From Pyxicephalus adspersus (lineage: Eukaryota; Chordata; Amphibia; Anura; Pyxicephalidae), in contig NC_092864.1 of the NCBI RefSeq assembly GCF_032062135.1, positions 24,584,571-24,648,570 on the forward strand: a stretch of 64,000 nucleotides of DNA. Direction: 5' to 3'. Position 1 is the stretch's first letter. The number at the start of each line of letters is the position of its first letter. Both the position numbers and the translations under genes were made by a program. Shown piece after piece: positions 1-12,000 of this stretch. A model generated the notes under the pieces. That model was given only the letters and a program-made list of their open reading frames with translations. It was not told where the DNA came from and searched no databases.

Positions 1-440
1 TGCACAGCCACCTTGTGCTAAACTGATCATTCACCTAATATTCTGTACCTGTATCTTATAAATTCTAGACACAACAGCAATGAAGTCAATCTGTGTCTAC
101 GTCATTTTGCTAACTAACCAACAACTAGTGTTTACTATTGCCATATAACTTCCTACAACTTTAAGCAAGGAAAATCATATATGTTCATCAGCACTGACTG
201 CAGATTGATTACTAAACATAACCAAGATAATTGTTTTTGTCTGTTATAGGGGTTACAGAAATAAATAGACAGCATTGTTAGTACTATACCATTGTTGCCT
301 TGTTTTATCTCTTCCTTAACAAAACATTTGTTAAAATTGATTTAAAGAACAAGAACCACAGAGAAAATGTATAATATATACTACAGAATGTGACTGAGAA
401 AAGTCAGATTGTTCATTTATATCTTTGTATATTTTTGCAG
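1..440 (+). other. TECPR1 intron, partial
   Basis: AT-rich intronic DNA runs up to the acceptor at 439-440. I see no gene or recognisable repeat in it. Confidence 0.7.
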
Positions 441-497
441 GTCTTATCACAGCTATAAGACCATAAAGGACTTTGTGAGAAGAAGACGCTGGGCAAG
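441..497 (+). CDS. tecpr1: TECPR1 coding exon a (DysF C-terminal part)
   Basis: The exon lies between the acceptor TTTTTGCAG and the donor AAG|GTAAAT. Its first base completes a codon from an exon outside the window. It then reads SYHSYKTIKDFVRRRRWA, with a split Arg codon (AG|A) completed by the next exon. The basic RRRRW run is typical of the C-terminal DysF half-domain known in TECPR1. Confidence 0.9.
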
Positions 498-3400
498 GTA
501 AATAAAAGTCAGTTTGATTTGTTTGTTTAGAACACAGAGTTCTGTCTGTGCTTACGTGCTGCTACTAGAGGAACTAGTCACATGTAGGCAGTCAGTCCTG
601 TTCCACAGTATGACAGTATGACACAAAGTGCACAACTAATAAACTATGTGCAAAACTATAAACCTAATAATAAAGTACTTTGAAAACACATCATATATTA
701 TTTGCTTGCTACCTAAGGTCAACCTGACCTGAAATGTTGTTAAAGTTATATAAGAGAAGTTTGGAGCTGTTATTTCTTTAAAATGTCTTAAGAAAATGCT
801 CGATGCCTGGCTGTATCTGCTCAAAAAATATGTGAGTCACAGATACAAAATTAGCATATTTCAAATAAGTGTTACAGTTCCTTATCTTTATATTTGTTTG
901 AAGTCACTTTGAATTCAAGTGTTAACATGAGAGACAGAAGGATAGCAAGGATAGGTCAAATTATCAGCCTTCATTAATCTTAAAAGGGAGCTTGTGTTGC
1001 CTGCCAAGTACCCATGTTAGGGTCACAATGCACATGCTATAGTAGAATATAGTAGAATTAAGTTGTATAAGCAGATTGTATGGTGTGTGGTGAGCTTAAT
1101 TCATCAGATAGATTTTGGTGTCCTTGTGGAGCCCCTCTGAAGTACCTCTGTGCAGTGACTGTTTAGTACTGCTGGGCTCTCTGCATCAAACAAATATGAA
1201 AAACTTCATCTGTATTCATGAAACATTATCCAGTAAATGTGTTCCTAATATGTATCTGAAACCTGATTCAATTTTGGCTTCCCAGCACACCAAGTCTCAA
1301 ACTTCAGGCAGCAGATTTCAGACTTCACATAATACAGGCAATGCGTAGCAATAACAGGAACAGTTTTCTGTTGTCTAATTGCTGTTTATGGGCCGTGTTT
1401 CTTTCATCAAACAGAACATCAGTTCTATGTAGCTAATTATACTGTGTTGAATTGAAAGCTTGGCCTAATTCCCTTTTTTTTCACAGAAAATGTAAAATCG
1501 TGACAAGTGGGCCATGGCAGGAGGTCCCCCCGATTTCCTTGAGGGATGTCTCCATATGTCCAAGCAGAGGAGTAAAAGATCACAAACCTATTTCTGTCTG
1601 GGGGATCAGCAACAAGGGGGATGTCTTGTGTCGAATTGGTGTCACTAAGGATAATCCTGCTGTAAGATTACTGTCTAGTTATAAAACCATAGTCTGAGTG
1701 TCACATTGGTGTCCTTTAACTGTGATTGCAGGCCCCTTTCTGAATATGCTAGTTGTCTGACTTTCTAAATCCATATTAAGGGAATCACTAACCCAGAGTA
1801 AGTATTCAGATCATGCAAGCTGAAGTGATGTCAGAAGTCTTTATCTGCCCAATTGTTGTGGGTCACAGACTCAATGGGTCTTATTTATACCAGAGAATGA
1901 ATACCTGATTCTTGTTACATTGGATTTTGCTATGCACACATCAGCCCATCCCATTTCTAAAAATCAGGCCACTTTGTATATATGACAGCACCCCACAGAG
2001 TTCTCTCAGTAGAGAGAGCTTTGTGAGAGAAGAAGAGGTAATCATGTGTTCATGGGATATATTACTACATTCTGATTTTGAAATTAGATAAAACCTATTA
2101 ATTAACAGGGACAACATTGAAAGCCGGGCAGCTAGTAAGTTCAGAAACGGGCATCACCGGTGGTAGCTGTCATGTTTTCCAGGTGATATTTTTCCCAGTC
2201 TGTTCTAAATTTATTTCCAGTCATGTCTCATGATAAAGATTTTTTTAAGCTAATAACCTTTTGTAAATCTTGCAGATTTCTTATTTAATAATCCTTCCAG
2301 TAACAGATAATTTAGAACCCCATTCCTGGCAATTAGCAGTAGCATTGTCTCCTTGCTGCATGCACTTCTTGGCCATTGGGCTTTCCGGGAGGGTTAGCAA
2401 ATAGGCACTCCAACACTAAGCAGGGCACAGCAGTCAGATATGACTGTTTCTAATCACAAGACAGTAGTTTAATACAGTAAGTATGCAATATTTATTTTTG
2501 CATATAGTAAATAAACGATTAGCATTTATTACCATGATAAAATTTTAAATTAGTTTTAGCTTCAGCTTATAATGGTAATCCAGTAACATTTATATAAGCA
2601 TTTGGAATGTATATGTAAACTTATTTTTGGCACATTTGCTACTTTCCATAGCCAGATCTCTTGAATATTTTCTGGCCTAATTCTAATCTTGGAACACTTG
2701 CTAAATGGGATAGAGGTGATCTGACCCAATGTCCAGTAAGTTAGCAGTAGGAAGCTGCAGTCCTGAACTAGGAAGTAGGTGTTTTCTTGCTGTACAGTGT
2801 CGCATTGCTAAGTTAAGGGATACATTTATGGCTTAGCTGTAGGTGATTGGTTAGGATTTGGGTTTGAGTATATGGTTGGGATAAGCTTAAGACTGGTAAA
2901 CAACAAAGTTTGGGTAGAATATTCCTTTAGGTTGCAGAAGTGTGAAACAAATGCAATAAAAGTTATTAATGCAAAAAAAAAAATGGATATGTATTTTTTT
3001 TTTTTTAATTTAAAATGTATGTATCTGAGGTACACAGGCTAGAAAATTCTTGTTTGGTGGACACCTAACATTGCCAAACAAAATTGTATCTAAAAAACAA
3101 TTGCTTTTCTTTAAAATCTTTAATTCCCATTATATATTATCCGATTTTTATTAGATCTGAAATTGCAGGCCTGCTATAGAGTTCTAATGCAAATTATTTA
3201 ATTTGATTGTCTTGGAATCAAACCCTAGCTTACTGCTGGCTATTGAAAAAAGGAGGGCAGTCTCATCATTCAAACAATATAACAAAAAACTATTTGCCTT
3301 TTTTTTCATTGTCTTGTAGGGTTCTTCTTGGCTTCATGTTGGCACAGACCAGCCCTTCGTTTCTGTTTCTGTAGGAGAAGGACATCAAGTTTGGGCTATA

Positions 3401-5972
3401 GCACGTGATGGATCTGCCTTCTATCGGGGCTCAGTGTCCTCCAGTCAACCAGCAGGTAAAAATGATGAATACTTCCATATTAAAAGGGAATAGTATAACA
3501 TAGTATGCATATTAAACCTATTGGTTTGTTGTAAATAATATTTTAGGTAAGAGATTATATCCTTGTATGTGTCATTTGTAATTATATATGTACGTTGGGA
3601 CAGCCATACTTACTAGGTACAAATCCAGGCTCTGTTTCTTACTTTGCAATGGTTGTACTTAGCTGCTCCCTCTCCCAAGGCAGTCAGATGATTCATTAGA
3701 GACAACGCACGTCCATCAGTATTTGGTTTGTAGCACTGCAGTTTTTAGGGATGAAGGCAGAGCCTAAACTGGAAACCCACAATAAAAATACAAAGCAATA
3801 CAAAATGTAAAGCATTAAAAAAAAAATTATAATAACCTAAAATATTCTCACTGAAAATGAGCTAGACAACAAAGATCATAGTGTGATGTAAGGGGAATCA
3901 TAATAAGTTGAAGTTGAGGGTTTAAATAAACATCGAGTGAAGTCTTTCTGATGGTCACTCCAATACCTTGACCTTGATGTCCTTAAGCCATTTTGCCACA
4001 ACTTTGGAGAAAATGTTGCTGCAGTGTATCTACATAAAGTTCCTTCCTCTTGATGTTATCTGTATTTTGAAGTGCACCAGCCCCTCCTGTTCTTTGGCTT
4101 GCAAGCCTCATTATTTTTTCTTTCAAACATTATGTAGATAAACAGATTGATCTTGGATTTATCAGACCAGAGGACATTTTCATAGAAAGTAGGATGCTTA
4201 TCTGCATGTGCCATTGCAAACTGCAGTCTGGCCTTGATAATGATGGGTTTGAAGCACTGGCTTCTTCCTTGTAGCAGACTTTTAGGTTATGTTAAAGTGG
4301 ACCTAAACTCAAAATGTTTACTTTATATAAAAGGGTAGACAATCTTTTTATATAAAGTAAAAATTGTATTTATTTATTTATTTTTTAAGTGCAACACCCT
4401 TTTTTTAAAAGCCCGGGAAGCTCTTGGCTGCTCAAGTTTGGGCATGCGCAGTGAGATTGGCAATCTTTTTCCCCATCTACGTCACCCGATCTTGCACCTG
4501 TGCAGTGTGAAGTTGGGTGACATACAAAGAAGAACTTGGAAGAAGAGATAAGTAGATTCCTCCGTGCCGAGCCCAAGAAGGATACCAGGACGACGGGGTA
4601 CCCAATCAAAGAAACCTCACGATGGATCAACGGATCAGCGGGATCAAAGGTGTGTTTTTTTTTTTATTTTGACTTTAGTTCCGCTTTAATTTATGATCCT
4701 TCTTACTGTGGATAAAGAAACATATATCTACCTGTTTGATCTAGCATCTTCACAAGTTCTTTTGCTGCTGTTTAGGAAATAGTTTGCATTTTTTAAGCTA
4801 TTTAAAGCTCAGTTATCAAAGTGTTAAACTAGTGACCCACTGGAATGGTGATATAGCCAATAAAAAGTGCAATAATCTGTTTTAGTAAGAAATTACTTTT
4901 GCCCTCCGCTAGGATATCCTTACAACTATGCCAAATGTATAAATAAAATCTGTGGAGGGGTTATAAAGTGAGTTTTAAAAACTTCATCATACCGGTACGT
5001 AAATTTCTGACCATCTGTATAGAAACAGATTGCTGTAATTAACGATTTGTGATATAAGACATAATGTACAACTTGAAATGTCACACTGGAGCATTGCTTT
5101 ATGTTTTGTGCTGTAAATAGCTTAGGGCAATTTTGGCAGCCATGTGATGGAGTAGGCAGTGCACACTGTGTGGCAGTAAGTAAATAGCACACTCATATCA
5201 GAGGTGACCTTCTAGCAGTCTTAATAGAAAGGCAAATATGTGTCTGTGACAGTGGCAAACAGTCAAACTAGTATATTCTACAAACACACTCAAAGTGATA
5301 ATCAAGATGTAAAAATAACTCAAGACAAATGTTTTTCTTTTCTGAAGGGTCTGTGCATATACTATTTTCTTCTATAAGGAAAGAGCAGAATTTGACAGCT
5401 TACTAAGTATATATCATGTAGTTTTAGTAAAGTTTAGCTGTGTTATTGCAATATGGTGTTGATCTGAAACAATGACAATTAAACAATGGCCAGTAATTAG
5501 TAAAGAGAATCTCTGCCTATAACAGAAAGCTGCATGAAGTTGGCAGCTCTGGATTGGTTTGTGCTTAGATGCTGCTAAAATATTCAAATTATTCATCTAT
5601 TTCAACATCAGTTTGGACAATGACAGATTCAGTGGAAACACACCTTTTATTAATCTTTTCCATCCCAATAGTAAGAAATAGTTTCTATTAATATGGTTAG
5701 AGTCAGGTATAGATATCTAAATATTATCAATATACACCGCAGTTTTTAAAGCTAATACCTAAAGTCAGGCTGACAGAATATTTTTAATAATAATATTAAT
5801 CCCTATTTATATAGCACCAACACATTACGCAGCACCGTACATTAAATAGGGGTTGCAAATGACAGACAGACCTTGACACTGGAGGAGGAGAGGACCCTGC
5901 CCCAAGTCATTAGTAGGTCATTTAGGAAGTGAAGAACACGGCTAGGGTTGTATTTTTCTGTGACTTCCCTGC

Positions 5973-6014
<42 letters not shown>

Positions 6015-9000
6015 GGGTAGCTGTGCAATTTACAGTGCTTGTACCTACCCCTGCCATCAACAGCTATTACTCCTGAGGAGAGGATACCCATCACATACAT
6101 TTTTAAAATCTTCCAAGGACTTGAAGGATTAAGGATTGTATTAACATTAAATGTTTCCCCAGAGCAGATTTTGCCAATTGCATTTAAAATGGAAAATCAA
6201 ACCTTATGATGCATACAGAAAGCAAAGCCTGCATGAATGGATTTTGCTTGTTGCCTGGAATTTCTGTTTAAGAAAAATTAGAAAATAAGGCCAATCCTGG
6301 TTAAATTAATATTCAAACTAAAGGGCACCCTGCAAAGAAGAAATTGCTTGTTTTCGTCTCCTGTTACGGTACGTTATGGTATCCCACTGCATATAGTTGT
6401 TTGATCTGAAGCCCCTGTGTTATTACTGTATCCTATAGTGAAGTAATTGCTGGTGGGAGGAACCACGGCACACAGTGCAGGACCAGGAATGACACACTTC
6501 CAGAAGTGTTTGATTCTGCAGAACCTTCAGTGGGTGCTTTCTCAGCAGGAGAGATGCGTATACAATTTATTCTGCATAGAATGCCCTTTAAAAAAAAAAA
6601 AACATTCATTTTAAGTGTCATTCACTTTAAAATGAATTTGTATTCATGAATGTCTGTTTCCCCACCACATTCTGTGGCTCCTTCTATTTAATACTGTATC
6701 ACTACAGGATAATTATTTGTAATACCCCTGTAAGTAACATTCTGGAATGTAAAACTGTGTATGACTGCTTTGTATTTTGTGTTCCTTGGATGTGTCTAGG
6801 GGATTGCTGGTACCACATTCCTTCCCCACAGAAGCAGAAGCTACAGCAGGTCTCTGTGGGACAGACGTCTGTATTAGTCGTAGATGAAAATGGTAAGTGC
6901 TGTGTTTTCTAAATAGGTATGTCCTCCCTAGCACACCTGTTCAAATCCTGGACACCATCTTTTATTTGCTCTTTTTCTCCCAGAAATCTATTAACCTCCC
7001 ATTTTACTGTGTGTTGTCTGTGCTGCACTGAAATCCTAACCAATGTTATCAGCCCTACCCAGTATACAGGAGCACACACTTTAGGGCAACATGCTACTGC
7101 TACAGTACAGTACAATGTGTGAATGTTGTCACCCTGAGACGCAAAGGATGCAGGATAATTAAGTGAAAATTAAGAAAAGAAAACCTAAAGGAAAAATAAG
7201 GCACACACAAAGACTAAAGAGCTGCAGCATACTACTTTATTTTCCTAATGAGTTTAGATAAAGTTTAAGGTTAAGGTCTAGACAAAACTGCCATGCACAC
7301 ATTTTTTCATGAAATGTTCCATGTAGAGTTTTCAAATGAGTTAAGCCAATGCTGTAATCCAGGCATTATTGCCAGTTCTCTGACCTGTTCAGGCGTAGTT
7401 GCAAATAAAGACCCCCGGATGTTCCAATATAAAGGTTTGGGGAAGTAATGAGTACCAGTTGTAGCAATAGTAATATTTGTAGTAAGTTGAAGTAATAACA
7501 CTTCTCTCCAAAGAGTCTTGCCCAGAAATGTTTGTATGTAAATCTGGGTCTCAACACTGCCTTACCACAACAATTTTATTAAGTGGTATTTTATTTTGTG
7601 GTATCAACACAACAGAGCTTGTTACAACTTGGCCAGCTTATGCTAAGTTGTCCACAGAGAGAGGTCTTTGGTTCCACTGGATCTTTAGATTCTATGGTCA
7701 TCTCCTCTGCATTATCCCATTAAATTTATCTTGCAACAATTATGGTTGCCTGAGGTTTTTTTTTTTTTTTACCCTCTGGCTACATATTTAATTGCTTGCC
7801 CCATTCTGTGGTAGGCTGATGAAATAAAAGAATGAAGAATATTGTTACGTTGCTCGCTTATGGTAATGTTTAGCAGTATAGAGGGAGTTCATTTTGAGCA
7901 GGGGTCCTCAAACTTTTTAAACAGGGGGCCGGTTCACAGTCCCTCACACTGTCGGGGGGCCGTACTATAGTTTGAAAAAAAAACAGGAGAAGATTCTTAT
8001 GCACACTGCACAAAATGTATTTATTGTATAAAAAACATGAAAGAACAATACTATATGCACAGCACACTTGCCGATCATTAAAAAAAAAAGTGGCATTTAC
8101 TTTGGATTTAAAATTGCTTGAGATTATTCCTTTGCATGGAAAATGCACAGATAAATTTGAATTTTCACTGTGTGTATTGAAAATGCAAATTTATCTTGCA
8201 TTTTCCATGCAAATGAATAATCTCAAGCAATTCATTAATTTGCTTCTTTTTATACACCCTACCCTACACCCAACACTACCCCACACTTTTTATTAATTAA
8301 ACAAGGGCTGCTAAAAAAAACTTTGTCAGTGTCTGCTACCTGTCACTCACTGCTGTCTTCATACATGGATCACACTGCAGCACATGTGTATATGATCAAT
8401 GTGCATAGTATGTTTATACTATTTACAAATGTACATTGATCATGTACACATGTGCTGCAGTGAGAACCAGTGCAGTGAGAAATGAAGGCAGCAGTGAGTC
8501 TCTGCTCATACCTTCTCTGCCTGATGGCTTCAGCCCGACAGCTCCAACGTTACCCCGCAACAGTGGTGTCACGTGACCGGGTTCCCTGTAGTGCAGATGG
8601 CAGGCAGCCAGAACTCAGGCAGCCGGGGGGCCGGATGGACAACTTCAGCGGGCCGTATTCGTCCCGCGGGCCGTAGTTTGAGGACCCCTGATTTAGAGAC
8701 TTATTAAGGGACGGTTCTAAAGGGGGATCAGTGGGTTGCATTGATCCATGGTATTCTGACATGAGGAGTATCCAGGAAAGGAAAATTACAGTAAGGTAAC
8801 AATTGTCCCAAATTTTACAAAGGTGGCCTGTTGCATGTACAGCTGAGTGTTAAGACACTCATTAAATATCTTTTATTACTATTTTCTAACCTACTAACAA
8901 AATGAGTGAAGTGTTTCTTTAGCAATATCTTTTGCTTTTCTGTCAGGAAATTTATGGTTTCGTCAAGGTACAACTCCAAGTTACCCTCAAGGATCGTCCT

Positions 9001-12000
9001 GGGAGCACGTGTCAACCAACATTCGCAAAGTATCTGTCGGCCCCTTGGATCAGGCAAGTTTTGGGAAACTGTTGTTTATGAAAAATAGGAGGATCTTTCA
9101 CATAGTGACAGTTATGGTGAGGGGTTAGTACCGTACTTGCTGTTTATACCCTTAGAAATGTAGTAAATATAGGCATGATCTAGATGCCCTCAGATGTCTG
9201 TTCATAGTCCCTAGACATGAGCAGTTGCATCATATTTAGCCTATAGAGAGTGACAGAGTAGACACAATGCAGACAGCAAGGAAACCGATGCTTTCAGATT
9301 GGGCTTTCCAACCAGGGAATAATTTTTTTTCAATGACAAAACTTTTTTGCCTATTGACGTTCTAAAAATAGCCCATCTAGAAACTATCTTCTTTCAGTGG
9401 CATTTTTGGAATGATTTTATATAAAGTTTCTTACTGTAGCATTTGGCACCAGGTTTTGCCTTCAATCAAACTTATAAGAAACTGTGACACTATGAGCAAA
9501 GAGCAGTATCTGACAAGTAAAAGCAAAGTGTCATCCTATACCCCTCACACAACATTTCACCCCCTAGCTCATTGTGTAGCACATTCCCAGGTTTCCATTC
9601 CCTTATAGTAGATTGTATGCAAATCCCATGCCTCCATCCACAAATGCAGTGCAAGGGGCCTAAGCAACCTATCGGCAGCTCAGGAAGTTGTTGCGAGTGG
9701 TAAGTTAAACAATCCTTATATAGTATAGCCATCAGCTTTCGTGGACTTTATTAATATTGTTTCTTTTTAAATAGTTAAAATGTTTATTAGTCATATTTTA
9801 AAAATCTTGTTTTTACATACACTGTAAATTATGTAATTATGTATTGTGTATAGATTGGTACAACATATTAACAGATTACATATGCAGGCTGTGCTTCCTT
9901 CTGATTTATTTACTGATCTGTTCTCTGTGTCTCATGTTGGAATCTGTCCACTGATCATGTTGTCATCTAGGACTTAAGGCCAGGGGTAATGGTAAAAATT
10001 CTAAGAAAATAAAGTTTTATTATACGCAAAGAAACCACATAATTAAATTACATAGATCTCATCAGCACAGGAAAACCTTTCCTTTCTGGGAAACTGGTCA
10101 TAAAATATGGGTGACAAATATTGGGTAACAAAATCCTATGTGTATGGAACGTGAGCCATTCCTCTTAGTAGCATTCCTCTTTCATGCTCTCTGTGATGAG
10201 AGAACACTCTGTCTCTCAGATTAGTCAAGCCCCACACACCTTGTAATAAAAATAATACAAACAGGTTTTTTTTTTAGTTTTAGCACCATGAACTATGGTT
10301 TTTGATGAATATATTTAAAAATTCCTTGCAAGTAAGTTAAATATAGGAAAGACATGTGACCTACATTTGTGTATCTGTAAAATTACCTTTTATGATACTT
10401 TTTACAGATAACTCCTAATATCCCCTGAACACAAATAACCTAGGTTGGCAGTTGGCCCCAATGATACAAAGAAAAGTCTCTGCATTAATCCTAATATTTT
10501 ACAATGGTTATATTTTCTCTGTAACAGCCAAAGTGATTTTGTCAAGTGGAAGTAGTATATGCAAACCGAGCTTACTATGTATACATCTCCATATAGCCTG
10601 TTTTTTTCCTATAGTAAGGAAACATTTTTAGCAAGTAATATGTTACTGCTTGCAATTGATATAAAACAAGGCCGTTTAGAGATGCTATCATTTTAAAGTG
10701 ACCATAGAATCCGAAATCTTTATATTCACGTTACCTACATGTTTGGAAAATATTGGATGAATGTAATGCTTCAGGTATAATATTTACCTGTTGTGATGAT
10801 CACAGTGCTTCACCGACCTTGTCTTCTTTCACAGAGGATGGAGCCTTATTTGTCTTTTTTACGAGGGAAATGATAGAATCATGGTAACTCTGCCTGTTCA
10901 GTTTACAAATGTCTGGACACAGATCAGCCTATTGCTGCACAGCTTCTTACCTTGTGATTTGCACTCTGATAACTTGGGGGGTAGAAGACTGAGAAAATGC
11001 TTCCTTCTGTCTGCAGTAGATTAAATAAGCTTATAGAACAGCTTTTTATGAAAAAAAATGCTATTTATTGCAATGTCAGTAATTATTCACATAGACCTAT
11101 AAAGTTACTAGGACCCCCCAATGTTGACGGAAGGCATGAGGCCTAATATGCTGCAGGAAGGGGGTGGTCACTTTTATTGCCTACCTAGATACCTGAAAAA
11201 ATGTAAAGGAAACCCCTTGTTTTGTTTAATATTATTAATAAAAAATACACACAATGGGCTCTATTTATAAAACATGGTATCTGACATTTCCTAGTAGGAA
11301 TCAGTTCCTGTCATTGAAACACATGGACCTGGAAGATTACCATGAGGGAATGTTTGAGGCAATGTCTGATTCCCAGTTTTATAAAAAAAAAACTCCATGT
11401 GTAGCTGTAAGGCATTTCACAAGCATGTTATTTAAGGGATTTGTTCTGTTTTCAATTTTGCTCTCTAATCAGCTTTACAAAACACTCTGCCCACCTATTT
11501 TAGCATTGGTGCATGTCCCTCAGTGCCTGGCTCCTTATAAAAGCTTGCCTTAAAAATGGACAGGATTTGTAAGCAAGATTTCTCTGCAATAGACTTCATT
11601 TGGGGTTTAGATCCAGGTTCTGGTTGCTGAACACTGGGGCAATATTACCCAACCCTGCTGGAACTGAACCCATTTTCAGTTATGTCTCCTCACATGCTCC
11701 CTCGATGGGTTATTATATACCAATGTTATTTTATGCAAACATATTCTACATTTGTCACTACGAAGAAGCCAGTCCAGTGCAATAATGTAAAACTGTGCAT
11801 GGAGACAGAAGGTGGCAGAAAGAGCAGCACAGAGTTGTAAACAGAATGGTAAATATTTTATGAACAAAATGCTTTTTATTTTATGCAATCAGGGTTTAAA
11901 TCTTATTTTAAAAAGTTGAATGCCAATCTAAAAGACTAAGTAAGCCATTCCAGCTCTACCCACAGAAAAGGATTTGTTATAAGGAAAAGCTGTGCCTACC

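Larger units (their letters stand above)
5018..6799 (+). other. Rest of TECPR1 intron c-d
   Basis: Apart from the SINE tail and TAA microsatellite listed separately, this is AT-rich intronic DNA. A poly-A run lies at about 6590-6602. No supported coding sequence. Confidence 0.5.

Noticed and set aside
5842..6060. Poly-Leu frame on the minus strand
   Set aside because: Translation of the TAA microsatellite, not a signal peptide.
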